Below, one piece after another: positions 52,080 through 61,648 of a stretch of 64,000 nucleotides of DNA. The notes under the pieces were generated by a model. The model had not been told where the DNA came from and did no database searches. It was given only the letters and a program-made list of their open reading frames with translations. The DNA is from CAZYFH01 sp965249175 (GTDB taxonomy: Bacteria; Acidobacteriota; Vicinamibacteria; Vicinamibacterales; UBA8438). Within the stretch, counting starts at the first letter, position 1; each line of letters starts with the position of its first letter. The DNA lies in the NCBI GenBank assembly GCA_965249175.1, contig OZ252227.1:3100001-3164000 (forward strand), given 5' to 3'. Made by a program: the position numbers and the translations under genes.

Positions 52080-52949
52080 TCACAACAGCGAGGCCAACTC
52101 TCGTGGCAGCGGCGATTCGAACCGCAGGAGATGTCCGGACGACGGGTGCGTGAAGTGCAGCGACGTTGCGTGCAACCCCAGTCGCCGGGCGGGATTCGTC
52201 CGAGCGCCGTATTTGCGATCGCCAATGATCGGGCAATGCGCCTCGGCCAGATGCACCCGAAGCTGATTGCGCCGACCCGTCTCTGGTGTCAGCTCGACCA
52301 ACGCGCACGTTGCGAGGCGCTTCACGACCCGGTAACGCGTTACCGCGTGGCGTGTCCGCTCGCTGCGAGGGGCGCTGTGGACCTTGAAGTGCTTACTCTC
52401 GTCCATATGTGATCTGAGCACGCCGCTGTCCGCTGGTGGCGTGCCTTCCACCACAGCCTCGTATCGTTTGACCGTCGTGTCCCACCGTGCCTGCAGGACG
52501 CGCTTCGCCGCCTCCGTCTTCGCGAACACCATGAGCCCCGACGTCTCGCGGTCCAACCGGTGGACGATCCACACGCGTTCCGAACGCTGCGGATTACCTC
52601 CGCGCAGGTAAGCCGTCAGGCACGCATAGGCCGTCGTATCCCGTTCCTTCGCGCTGGCCATGCTCAGCAGGTTCTCGGGTTTCTCGATGACCACGAACGC
52701 CGCGTCCTCGAACACCACCTTCATGCCCGGTGGCAACTGACCTTCTTTGCGCACGTCGCCCTTGGCGCGAATCGACACCACGTCCCCGATCTTCAGAGGA
52801 TGTGTGGCGCGTGTCACCGACCGTCCGTTGATGTGAATCGAGCCGTACTTCAGCCACTGCCGTACCCTCGTCTTCTTCACCTCCGGACGACACGCACACA
52901 GAAAGGTCAGCAGCTCCGCAGCGTGGTCGACGGTGTGCGACGTGGGCAT
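52080..52949 (-). CDS. RluA-family RNA pseudouridine synthase
   Basis: 289 residues. An N-terminal S4 RNA-binding domain (V-R-Q-W-L-K-Y-G-S-I-H-I-N-G-R) is followed by the synthase domain with catalytic H-R-L-D-R-E-T-S-G-L-M-V-F-A-K and R-R-N-Q-L-R-V-H-L-A-E. Modifies uridines in rRNA or tRNA; which position cannot be told. It follows the NHL-propeller lipoprotein by 9 bases on the same strand. Confidence 0.95.
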   Translation of the reverse strand: MPTSHTVDHAAELLTFLCACRPEVKKTRVRQWLKYGSIHINGRSVTRATHPLKIGDVVSIRAKGDVRKEGQLPPGMKVVFEDAAFVVIEKPENLLSMASAKERDTTAYACLTAYLRGGNPQRSERVWIVHRLDRETSGLMVFAKTEAAKRVLQARWDTTVKRYEAVVEGTPPADSGVLRSHMDESKHFKVHSAPRSERTRHAVTRYRVVKRLATCALVELTPETGRRNQLRVHLAEAHCPIIGDRKYGARTNPARRLGLHATSLHFTHPSSGHLLRFESPLPRELASLL

Positions 52950-52958
52950 GACGCGTCC

Positions 52959-54617
52959 TCACGGCTCGATACGGTAGACACGATTCCCCTGATAGTCGGA
53001 CACAAAGAGCGCTCCGTTCCCGACCGTGACGCCGCTCAGCGAGCCGATGGTCGTTGAGTCCCCGAGCGCCCTTCGCTCCAGCCCACTGAGGGCGAGCCCG
53101 TCGGCAACCGACGTTGTCGTCCCGGTCTGCGGATTCACTTGCGTCACACGACCCGCATCTTCTTCCACCACGTAGAGCGTGCCATCCTCCGCCGCCGCGA
53201 TGCCCTCCGGGCCGGCCAACCCGCCGACGACCGGGCGCGGTGGCTCGACGGTGTCGCCGTCGTCGAGTATCTGAAAGACGGTGCCGCTCCGGTCAGCCAC
53301 ATAGAGATCGTCGCCATGGACCGCCAGACCGGCTGGCTCGTCGAGGCCGGTCGCAATCGTGGTGCGGTCATCGGGGGACGCGGGGTGAAAACGTAGAACA
53401 CTCCCGGTGCCGTACTCGCTCACGATGATGTCATCCCCATACGACAGGGCGTCGATGCACTCCTCGAACCCCTCGAAGCGCGCGACCAGTCGATCGGCGC
53501 CCGGATCCCAGATGCTGACCGCGGCGCCATTCGACAGGATCAGATGCTCGCCGTGCCGGTGCGCGGACGTCACCTGGCCGAGGTCGGAGCTGAAGCCGCC
53601 TGCGACGTGAGCCTCCGCTCCGCTCACCGGATCCAGTTCCCGCAGCGCGGAGCCGTCGGCAAGGTAGAGCCGGCCCGACGCATCACCCGAGGGCACGTAA
53701 ACAAGCCCCCCCGGCGAATTGATGCCACCAGCCATCACAACCCGGATCGTCTCCGGGCCGGTCACTTCGGCAATGGAGCCATCGGCGAAGCTCGAGACGA
53801 AGAGCCGATCCGTTGCATCAAACGCCAGGTTGTCGCGGCCGACCTCGGGGCGTCCGACGACCTCTTTGTCGCCGCTCACCAGGTCGATCCGCACCACCTC
53901 TCCCGCTTGCGTGTCGAGCACGTGCAGCCGGCCGAGTGAGTCGAACTTGACCGCCGCCGGAATCTGAAAATCCGTTGCGACGGTTTCCAGCTCGCCTGTG
54001 TCGACGTCCACCCGCGCGACCTCGCCACGAAACCATCGCGGCCCGTACAGCTTGCCGTCCGGGCCCCAGTCCATGCCGTTGAGCCCACAACCGGGCCCGA
54101 GCTCGCCATGGATGAGACGCGGCTCCTCGATCCCATCGGGGTCAATCTCGTAGAGCTGGTCACCGAGAAAGCATTGCGACACGAACAGCCGGCCATCGTC
54201 CGAGAACGTGATCGGATTCACGCCTGGACCAGGAGAGGACACCACGGTTGTCGTCCCGTCGGGCGTCCGTCTCCCGACGTGGCCTCCGCCGATGTCGGTC
54301 CAAAACAACGAACCGTCCGGCCCGAACGCGAGGTCGTCGGGTCCGTTCACCCCCTCGTCGGGACCCCAGCGTTCCACGATCGCACCGCTCTCCGGGTCGA
54401 CCGCCGCCACCACGGAACTGGCGACACTGGCCACATAGAGGCGCCCATCCGGACCAAACATGATGCCGTTCGCCCCGTGCAGCGGCGAACCCTGGGCGAG
54501 CACGGTGACCGTCGGGGCTGTCCGTTCGGGCGGTTCGGGAGTAGCACAGCCGACGAGCAGCGTCACGCTTACACCAAGAACACACGACAGAGTGCCGATA
54601 TCAATCCTCTTTGACAT
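52959..54617 (-). CDS. NHL/SMP-30-like beta-propeller lipoprotein
   Basis: 552 residues with a lipobox (L-L-V-G-C). The propeller repeats start F-G-P-D-G-R-L-Y-V-A-S and recur throughout (F-G-P-D-G-S-L-F-W-T-D, W-G-P-D-G-K-L-Y-G-P, E-D-G-T-L-Y-V-V-E-E-D). It is likely two propellers long. It starts with GAGGAA upstream, and its first 17 bases overlap the 3' end of the previous NHL gene, so both are probably one operon. Function unknown; could bind a ligand or act as a lactonase-like scaffold. Confidence 0.87.
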   Translation of the reverse strand: MSKRIDIGTLSCVLGVSVTLLVGCATPEPPERTAPTVTVLAQGSPLHGANGIMFGPDGRLYVASVASSVVAAVDPESGAIVERWGPDEGVNGPDDLAFGPDGSLFWTDIGGGHVGRRTPDGTTTVVSSPGPGVNPITFSDDGRLFVSQCFLGDQLYEIDPDGIEEPRLIHGELGPGCGLNGMDWGPDGKLYGPRWFRGEVARVDVDTGELETVATDFQIPAAVKFDSLGRLHVLDTQAGEVVRIDLVSGDKEVVGRPEVGRDNLAFDATDRLFVSSFADGSIAEVTGPETIRVVMAGGINSPGGLVYVPSGDASGRLYLADGSALRELDPVSGAEAHVAGGFSSDLGQVTSAHRHGEHLILSNGAAVSIWDPGADRLVARFEGFEECIDALSYGDDIIVSEYGTGSVLRFHPASPDDRTTIATGLDEPAGLAVHGDDLYVADRSGTVFQILDDGDTVEPPRPVVGGLAGPEGIAAAEDGTLYVVEEDAGRVTQVNPQTGTTTSVADGLALSGLERRALGDSTTIGSLSGVTVGNGALFVSDYQGNRVYRIEP

Positions 54618-55675
54618 ACTTCCTCACCCTGTGCGGGCCGACGTCCGCCGCGTACACGCTGCCCTGTGCATCAGCAGTGATACCAGACGCGCCCGAGATG
54701 CGATTCTCTTCCTGTCGGTGTACATCGGGGTCCGGAATAAATTCCGTCACGGAACCGTCGGCGGCACTCCCAATATAGATGCCCCGGTTCCAACCGGGGT
54801 TGTTTCTCGAGTTAGACGTCGAGTCCGTGACGTACAGGGTGTCATCGTCAGCGATGAACATCCCACTCGGCCGACCAAACTGCGTCCACTGGGCAATGAA
54901 GGTCCGTCGGGGCTGAAGATCTGAATGCGACCATTCGACCGATCACCGACGAACACGCGTCCCCGGAAATCCAGTGCGATGGTGTGGGGCTGGTCGAACT
55001 CGCCCGGCCCTGCGCCGGTGCGGCCCCACGCCGTGATGAACCGGCATCCATCGAGAACTTCACGACCCGGTTGTTCGTCCCGTGGCCATCCGTCACGAAA
55101 ATGTCGCCGTTGACGGCGACAGCGACATCGGTCGGCCGATCGAAGGTGTCCGGACCGTTTCCCGCGACACCCGCCTTGCCAAGCGTCATCAACAGCTCCC
55201 CCGACGGACTGAATTTGAGCACCTGATGCCCCCGTCCCCCCGCCGAGAGGCCGAGCACCGTCGTGCTCCCGTTTGCGTCGGTCGTCCATACGTTGCCGCC
55301 CCGATCGATGTGAAACCCGTGTGGAAACGCGAGCCGCCCCTCGCCCCAGCTGTCCAGGAGCTGGCCGGACGCGTCGAACCTCAGGATCGGGGGCACGGTA
55401 TCCCGCCCGACGCAGGTCGCGGCGCCGGCCGGCCGTGTCGCAAAGCATCGATGGAGGACCCAGATGTGGCCCGCCGGATCACGATCGACACCAATCGTCT
55501 CTCCCCACTCGCCACCGTTCAGACTCGACGGGAGCTGTGGCCAGTGCTCGACAAGCCGATAGGGATTTGCTGCGGGCTGTGCAGCAACAGCGACCGCGGC
55601 GACCACCCCAATGAGCAGTATGGCCAGCCCGTGGTGGACTGCGCGCGTGATACCTACTCGATCTGTAGACGACAT
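54601..55675 (-). CDS. Exported NHL-repeat beta-propeller protein (two frameshifts)
   Basis: A single protein of about 358 residues split by two single-base losses. A signal peptide (L-A-I-L-L-I-G-V-V-A-A-V-A-V-A-A) is followed by W-G-E-T-I-G-V-D-R-D-P-A-G-H-I-W-V and several NHL blades. Near 55043 one C is missing, and the frame changes to give F-I-T-A-W-G-R-T-G-A-G-P-G-E-F-D-Q-P-H. Near 54905 a G is missing, after which F-I-A-Q-W-T-Q-F-G-R-P-S-G-M-F-I-A-D-D-D follows to the stop at 54601. All parts are well conserved. Propellers of this kind are related to peptidylglycine lyase-like domains. Function unknown. Confidence 0.78.
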
Positions 55676-55729
55676 CGTGTTCGGGCGAGTATCTCACGCG
55701 GGAACGCCGGGCCGCCCCACTCGGTCGTG

Positions 55730-58309
55730 CTACTCGCTCGGCATCGGGTGCTCCCGATAGAACGCCCAGAGCTGGCGCGTGGCGTCGATGCTGCCGGTCG
55801 TGGTGCCGGCCAGCCATTCCGGCATCGGCTCGCCACCCGGCCAGGTATGGCCGCCTCCCTCGATGGTGTAGAACACCACTTCGGCCCCCTCGGCGCAGTC
55901 GCCGTATGAGCGACGGACGACGTCCGGCGCCACCTCGGCATCGACCGGCGTCGGCGCACACCGATTTCGTTGGGCCCAACCCGCCACCCAGGTGGGGATG
56001 TCCGGAAACGTCTGCCGCGTGTCCACACCGCCGCGATACGGGGTCAGCCGGTCGGCCGTTCCGTGAAACGCCATCATCGGTACCGCCCGCTGGTCCGTAC
56101 ACCAGCTCCACGGCAGAAACAGCGCAGGCGCAACGACCCCGACCGCCGCGATGCGATCGGATAGCGTGCAGGACAGCGCGAACGACATGCCGCCGCCGTT
56201 GGAGAGCCCGTTTGCATAGATCCGGCTCGCGTCGATGTTGTAGGCCGCGGTCACCGTGTCGATCAACCCGGAGAAGAACGCGGACTCCGCCGCCAGATCC
56301 GGGCCCGGGTTCTGGGCCTCGAAGACCCTGGGGAACCCGGCTCCCGAGGGATACACCATGATGACCCCCTCCTCATCGGCCACCCGGTTCCACCTGCTCA
56401 TATTCATGTGCTGGGCCGGATACGACGCCGCGCCGTGCATGCTGAGCACGAGCGGCGTCGGGGTGGTGCGGTCGTAGCCTGCCGGGACATAGAGCAGGTT
56501 GTCGCGCTCCTCGTACGAGGCGACGATCGCGCCATCGGTCAGATCCACGACGGCATACGACGCCACCTCGGCCACGGCCAGGAGCAACGGCACGCCAAGC
56601 AGCGCCAGCACGCCGACGGCGACCCTCCTCCTCGGCTTGACGAATATCGGTGAGGATGCCGCCGCGCCCCGGTGCCGATTCCACGCGAGGGCCAGCGGTG
56701 CCGTCGATGGCCGCGTCAAGGGGATGGCCAGGATCGCCACGAGCGCGAGATGGTAGCGCGACATCGACAGCGGCAGAGAGAGGATCCACTCGAGCAGCGC
56801 GTAGAGCGCCAGCACCGCAACGAGCCAACACACCGCACCCGTGACGAGCACCCGGTCGCTCAACAGACGGTCGCGAGCGAGGCGCGTGGCGACCCAGGCA
56901 GCGGCGGACATCTTGACGACGACCATCGCGGCGAGGATCCAGGCGGACGCATCCCACAGCAGCGCCAGCAAGCGGTTGTCCAGGACATATTCGGCTACCG
57001 CCAGTATGACGATGAGGAGCGACAGGCGAAGGAAGACGCTCGATCTGACGAGCCATTCGCGGCCGGTCAGGCCAATCGACAGCCCCTGGACGAGCTGCTT
57101 CCACGTTGCGGCCACCAATCCTAAGAACCCGAGGAGCGCGATGACGAGCGCGCGGGGTGCCCCGAAAATCTCGACTGCCTGATTGGCCCAGTCGATCACG
57201 ACGGGCCAGGTGTCCGACAGCGTCAGCCCGAGCGGGACGGCGACAAGCACCAGCAGCCACGCGGCCAGCGTGCTCCAGAACGCCATGGTCAGTTTGGCGA
57301 CGACGAGCGTCGCGCTCGTCAGCGGCCGCGTCGCGATGAACGGCGTCACCCCGTAGGGTGTGCTCTCGACGTGCCGGGATGTCGGCACGCGCGCCGCGGC
57401 GAAAGCGGCCATGAAGGGCGGCGTCAGCAGCGCGACGAACAATGTGTAGAAGACGAGCGTCGGCGTGTCGTTGCCAGGGACGAGGAGGAGGGCCAGCTCG
57501 AACGGCAACAGGATCCCGACCCACACCGGCAACGCCCGTCCGTGACGCCGCCATTCGAACCAACGTTGCGCGCGTGCGGGCGAGGAGAAGTGGTCCGTGC
57601 GGCGTGCCACGGGATTCGCGATCCGTCCAAGCCGGCCGAAGAGGGTCCGCCAGTCGGGTACGTCGCCACGTCGGGCGCGTGCGACGGCAAACCGGGCGCA
57701 AAGATAGGCGAGCGGCAGCTGCGGCGCCAGGAGGACCACCATCAGCGGCTCGGACACCTCGTAATACAGCGCGCTGAACACGACGATGTTGATCGTCGTC
57801 AGCCACAACACGGCCGCGACCACACGAAAGCCGCGCCACCCGTACGGCATCCACGCCAGCACCTGCGTCCAGGCGAGAAACGTCGCCGCATACACGGCCG
57901 GCCAGATCAGCGGCGCGTCGAGCCGCCACAGGGACCGTGCCATGAGGGCCGTGGCCAGCAGCAGGCTTGCCATCGCCATCGCGCCGTAGAGCATCGGCCA
58001 GCCGGCCAGCGCCCCGGTCGTCACCGGCAGCGCGAACATGCGGGGGGGATAGATCGATTGGCGCGCGGCGAGGTCGCCGGCAAAGCCGAAGCTGAATACC
58101 GCGAGGAGATACCCGACCAGCACGGCGAATGGCACGACCACCGCGGGGGAGAGCATGTCATCGAGCGGAACCAGCTCGACGGTGGCTTCCGGTCCGAGGA
58201 TCAGGGTTTTGAGGGCCACGACGAAGGGCACGTAGCCGACCAGGGCGACAAGTCCCCATCGATGCTGCCGACGAAACTCCCAGGCGATGGCCAGGGCGGG
58301 CGCACGCAT
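55730..58309 (-). CDS. ABC-2-type membrane permease fused to an LpqC/PHB depolymerase-like esterase
   Basis: 859 residues from the ATG at 58309, 10 bases after the ATPase stop (58357 is also possible). About residues 1-590 form a multispanning membrane region with over ten TM helices. The last TM (V-G-V-L-A-L-L-G-V-P-L-L-L-A) is followed from about 599 by a complete esterase: L-L-Y-V-P-A-G-Y, nucleophile elbow G-L-S-N-G-G-G (Ser about 703), H-G-T-A-D-R-L-T-P-Y and G-G-G-H-T-W-P-G-G (His about 821). The topology would put the esterase in the periplasm. Fusion of these two families is unusual. Its partner is the ATPase upstream. Confidence 0.87.
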   Translation of the reverse strand: MRAPALAIAWEFRRQHRWGLVALVGYVPFVVALKTLILGPEATVELVPLDDMLSPAVVVPFAVLVGYLLAVFSFGFAGDLAARQSIYPPRMFALPVTTGALAGWPMLYGAMAMASLLLATALMARSLWRLDAPLIWPAVYAATFLAWTQVLAWMPYGWRGFRVVAAVLWLTTINIVVFSALYYEVSEPLMVVLLAPQLPLAYLCARFAVARARRGDVPDWRTLFGRLGRIANPVARRTDHFSSPARAQRWFEWRRHGRALPVWVGILLPFELALLLVPGNDTPTLVFYTLFVALLTPPFMAAFAAARVPTSRHVESTPYGVTPFIATRPLTSATLVVAKLTMAFWSTLAAWLLVLVAVPLGLTLSDTWPVVIDWANQAVEIFGAPRALVIALLGFLGLVAATWKQLVQGLSIGLTGREWLVRSSVFLRLSLLIVILAVAEYVLDNRLLALLWDASAWILAAMVVVKMSAAAWVATRLARDRLLSDRVLVTGAVCWLVAVLALYALLEWILSLPLSMSRYHLALVAILAIPLTRPSTAPLALAWNRHRGAAASSPIFVKPRRRVAVGVLALLGVPLLLAVAEVASYAVVDLTDGAIVASYEERDNLLYVPAGYDRTTPTPLVLSMHGAASYPAQHMNMSRWNRVADEEGVIMVYPSGAGFPRVFEAQNPGPDLAAESAFFSGLIDTVTAAYNIDASRIYANGLSNGGGMSFALSCTLSDRIAAVGVVAPALFLPWSWCTDQRAVPMMAFHGTADRLTPYRGGVDTRQTFPDIPTWVAGWAQRNRCAPTPVDAEVAPDVVRRSYGDCAEGAEVVFYTIEGGGHTWPGGEPMPEWLAGTTTGSIDATRQLWAFYREHPMPSE

Positions 58310-58319
58310 GATTCCCGCG

Positions 58320-59244
58320 TCATCCTTGGGGGGCTGACGTGACGGGTGTTCCGACATGGGCGACGAAAATCTCGTCGAGGGACGGCACGCGTTCGGTCAC
58401 GATGCTCGCGCCCCATGTGGCGACGGTGTCCCGCAGCTCCGCCGCGCCGTCGCGATACACCGCCGTCCATTCCCGCCCCCCACCGTCCCACCGCAGCACG
58501 CCCGCGACAGATGGGGGCTGAGGCCGCGATTCCGAGAACCGCACGGTCGCCGACCGGTGCGATTGCTTGATGGTATCCAGCGGCGCACTCAGGGCGATCG
58601 CGCCCTGACTGATCATCGTGACGTGGTCGGCAACCTGCTCCACTTCCTCCAGCAGGTGTGACGAGAAGAGCACGGTCCGGCCCTCGTCGGCGATGGTGCG
58701 CATGACGTCGCCGAGAATATCGCGACGAACCACGGGGTCGAGGCCGGACGAAGGCTCGTCCAGCACGAGGAGCTCGGGCCGATGGGCGAGGGCGACCAGT
58801 AGCCCGACGCGCGCCTTCTGCCCTTGGAGAGGTTGTTGATCGTCGCCGTGGCGTCCAGCGCGAAGGCCTCGCGCAGCTCCTCCGCATACGCATCGTCCCA
58901 CGCGGCGTAAAACGCGCGCGAGTACCGAACGAGCTCGTCGATACGCATCCAGCCGGGCAGATCATGCTCCTCGGAGAGATAGCCGATCCTGGAGAGCACG
59001 CCGACCGGGTCGGCGACGGGATCGGGCCGAAAACGCGCACCGATCCGCTCTCGGCCCGCAGCAGCCCCAGAATGTGCTTGATGAGCGTCGTCTTGCCGGC
59101 CCCGTTTGCGCCGACGAGCCCGTAGACCGCCCCGCGGGGCATCGACACGCTCACAGAGTCCAGGGCCATCGTGGCTCCGAATCGGCGCGTCAACTCCGAC
59201 ACGTGGATGACGGAGGCCACGGCGTCGGCCGCCGAGTCAGTCAT
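58320..59244 (-). CDS. ABC transporter ATPase (two frameshifts)
   Basis: About 309 residues. The ATG at 59244 starts M-T-D-S; Walker A is G-A-N-G-A-G-K-T-T. One C is missing near 59024 after V-R-V-F-G, and the next frame gives D-P-V-G-V-L-S-R-I-G-Y-L-S-E-E-H-D. A G is missing near 58821 just before the signature L-S-K-G-Q-K-A-R-V-G, then Walker B L-L-V-L-D-E-P-S-S-G-L-D-P. Each shift alone would destroy the protein, but all parts are conserved. It powers the permease-esterase fusion downstream. Substrate unknown. Confidence 0.82.
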
Positions 59245-59359
59245 GTACGATTGATCATATCGTGGTGCTCCGGCAGTCGCGCGCGGCGGTCGCGGTTGCC
59301 TCTTCGGGGGCGTGGAACCGGTCACGCCCGCAGTCCGTCCATCATGTATGGAGGCCATT

Positions 59360-59695
59360 ATGACGACGCGCACTTGGTGGGAAACCGTTGAGGCTCAGGG
59401 CGGCGCGCTTCTGGACCAGCTCAAGACACTGCTGTCCGAGGGGAACATCCGGCGGGTGCGGGTCCGCCAACGGGGACGTCTCATCGCGGAGTTTCCTTTG
59501 ACCGTCGGCGTCGTGGGGGCAGTGTTCGCGCCCGTGCTGGCGGCCATCGGCGCCCTCATCGCGCTGCTCGCGGACTGCAGCCTCGAAGTCGAACGTATGG
59601 AACCGGTCGAGACGGATGACCAGGCGGACGCGACACCTGCCGCTTCGACGCCCGAGGCCCCGCCCGCGATCGAGGCCCAGCCACCGCCGACCTAG
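59360..59695 (+). CDS. DUF4342 family protein
   Basis: 111 residues. The ATG at 59360 has GGAGG upstream; an earlier ATG at 59312 is not supported. L-S-E-G-N-I-R-R-V-R-V-R and F-P-L-T-V-G-V-V-G-A-V-F-A-P-V-L-A-A-I-G-A define the family, with one hydrophobic segment in the middle and an acidic Pro/Ala tail. Its function is not known. A 7-bp stem hairpin follows. Confidence 0.85.
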   Translation: MTTRTWWETVEAQGGALLDQLKTLLSEGNIRRVRVRQRGRLIAEFPLTVGVVGAVFAPVLAAIGALIALLADCSLEVERMEPVETDDQADATPAASTPEAPPAIEAQPPPT

Positions 59696-59700
59696 GTAGA

Positions 59701-59717
59701 CGGGGGCTGCGCCCCCG
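59701..59717 (+). terminator. Hairpin CGGGGGC-TGC-GCCCCCG after DUF4342 gene
   Basis: A perfect 7-bp GC stem with a 3-base loop, 5 bases after the DUF4342 stop. No T-tract follows, so it may be a weak terminator or a mere intergenic palindrome. Confidence 0.4.
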
Positions 59718-59803
59718 ACCCCACCGCGCCGTGCGCGCCTTGGCTGTTTCCGACGGTCCACGGCGAGTGCGCGTGGCACGCTCGGCGGCCGGTAAGATAC
59801 GCC

Positions 59804-61552
59804 ATGCGAAGCGTGAAGCCATCGGTCCTAGCCGTTGTCTCGGTCTGCCTCCTGCTCCCAGGTACGAGCGTCTCGGCGCAGTCCGTCGCCGATCGCTACA
59901 CCTCGGTGACCGAGGAGATGCTCGTGGATCCGCCACCCGGTGACTGGCTCATGTGGCGGCGCACCTACGGCCACTGGGGGCACAGCCCCCTGGAACAAAT
60001 CGACCGCTCCAACGTCGGCAGTCTACGTCTGGCCTGGGCGTGGACCATGGGGGACGGCCGACAGGAGACGACGCCGCTCATACACGACGGGATGATGTTC
60101 CTGGTGCAGGCCTGCGACTTCGTCGAGGCGCTCGATGTGCGCGACGGCTCACGCATCTGGGAGTATCGACGGGAGCAGGTCGAGCACGCGGCCGCCCTGG
60201 CCTGCGCGACCCGCAACGGCGCGCTGTACCAGGACAAGCTGATCATCGCTACACACGATGCGCATCTGGTGGCCTTGAACGCCAGGTCGGGCGACGTCGA
60301 ATGGGATGTGCAGGTCGGCGACTGGACTATCGGCCAGCACTATTCCGGCGGACCGATGGTGATCAACGGGCGGGTCGTCGCCGGCATGTCGGGGTGCTAT
60401 CACCTCAACACCCGCTGCTGGGTCTCCGCCCACGCTGTCGAGACGGGCGACGAGGTGTGGCGCACCTACACCATTCCCGGTCAGGGCGAGTTCGGCTACG
60501 ACAGCTGGGGGGACATCCCCGACGAGGACCGGCGGGGCGGCTCGGCCTGGAACTCGCCCAGCCACGACCCGGAGCTGAACTTGATCTATACCGGCGTCGG
60601 CGTGCCGATTCCGTGGGGATCGGTGCAGCGCGGCAGCGGGGATGGGGACGTCCTCTACACGAACTCGACGCTCGCCCTCGACGCCGACACCGGCGAGATC
60701 GTCTGGTACTTCCAGCACATCCCGAACGACGAGTGGGATCTTGACCATCCGTTCGCGCGGCTGATCGTCGAAACCGACGTGTCGCCCCGTCCCGATGCCG
60801 TCGAGTGGGTAAACCGCGCGATCACGCCGGGGAATCGCCGCAAGATCGTGACCGGCATCCCCGGCAAGACTGGCATCGTCTGGGCCCTCGATGCGGCGAC
60901 CGGGGCGTTTCTTTGGGCGCAGCCGACCAACCACCAGAACGTCGTGGTGGATATCGATGCAGAGAGCCGCCGAGTCCTCCTCAACGAGTCGCTCAAGTTC
61001 CCTCAGGTCGGGGAGCCGGTGTTCGTCTGCCCGAGCGCGTTGGGCGGCATCAACTGGCAGGCGACCGCCTATAACCCCGGGACGAACGCGCTCTACGCGC
61101 CGACCAACAACGTCTGCATGAACCTGACGCTCAACGAGTTTCGCGACCGGCCCGGACTCCATCACGGCTCGGCGCGGATCGCGCAGGAGCCGGCCCCGGA
61201 CGTCGACGGGCAGATCGGCCAGTTCACGGCCCTCGATCTGGCCACGGGCGAGCCGCTGTGGGTGCACCGCCAGCGGGCCGGCATCGCCGGCTCCGTCCTG
61301 ACCACCGGGGGCGGGCTGGTCTTCGTGACCGACGACGCGCGCCGCTTCCGCGCGTTCGACGCCCGGACCGGCGATATCCTATGGGAACAGATTCTCAACT
61401 CCAGCGCCGGCGGGTTTCCCGTCACCTACATGCACGACGGCGTGCAGTACATCGCCATCGCCGCCGGCGGCGGCATCAACTTCCGCGGGCTGACGCCCGA
61501 GATCCGACAGCCGCCCCGCGGCAACATGCTCTTCGTCTTCAGGCTGCCCTGA
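59804..61552 (+). CDS. PQQ-dependent dehydrogenase (quinoprotein alcohol dehydrogenase-like)
   Basis: 582 residues with a signal peptide (V-L-A-V-V-S-V-C-L-L-L-P-G-T-S-V-S-A-Q). The start, D-W-L-M-W-R-R-T-Y-G-H-W-G-H-S-P-L, and the block Y-F-Q-H-I-P-N-D-E-W-D-L-D-H match the paralogue at 33335. Both lack a cytochrome domain. The protein ends with F-P-V-T-Y-M-H-D-G-V-Q-Y-I-A-I-A-A-G-G-G. Periplasmic, PQQ/Ca2+-dependent; substrate unknown. Confidence 0.93.
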   Translation: MRSVKPSVLAVVSVCLLLPGTSVSAQSVADRYTSVTEEMLVDPPPGDWLMWRRTYGHWGHSPLEQIDRSNVGSLRLAWAWTMGDGRQETTPLIHDGMMFLVQACDFVEALDVRDGSRIWEYRREQVEHAAALACATRNGALYQDKLIIATHDAHLVALNARSGDVEWDVQVGDWTIGQHYSGGPMVINGRVVAGMSGCYHLNTRCWVSAHAVETGDEVWRTYTIPGQGEFGYDSWGDIPDEDRRGGSAWNSPSHDPELNLIYTGVGVPIPWGSVQRGSGDGDVLYTNSTLALDADTGEIVWYFQHIPNDEWDLDHPFARLIVETDVSPRPDAVEWVNRAITPGNRRKIVTGIPGKTGIVWALDAATGAFLWAQPTNHQNVVVDIDAESRRVLLNESLKFPQVGEPVFVCPSALGGINWQATAYNPGTNALYAPTNNVCMNLTLNEFRDRPGLHHGSARIAQEPAPDVDGQIGQFTALDLATGEPLWVHRQRAGIAGSVLTTGGGLVFVTDDARRFRAFDARTGDILWEQILNSSAGGFPVTYMHDGVQYIAIAAGGGINFRGLTPEIRQPPRGNMLFVFRLP

Positions 61553-61571
61553 CGCACGCGAGCGCCCGACT

Positions 61572-61596
61572 CCGAGTGACCGTGCTTCGGTCTCGG
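61572..61596. terminator. Imperfect hairpin between convergent genes
   Basis: CCGAG and ACCG pair with CGGT and CTCGG around a 5-base loop, with a 2-base bulge. It lies between the convergent PQQ dehydrogenase and FtsX permease and could serve both strands. No T-tract is seen. Confidence 0.35.
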
Positions 61597-61648
61597 ACGA
61601 GCACTGCCGTCCGGCTCCATCGGCGCGGCCACCGGCAGCCTCGGTGGG

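Noticed and set aside
56373..57929. Second minus-strand ORF inside the permease-esterase gene
   Set aside because: Different frame of the same strand; Arg/Ala-rich without TM helices, while the annotated frame gives clear helices and esterase motifs.
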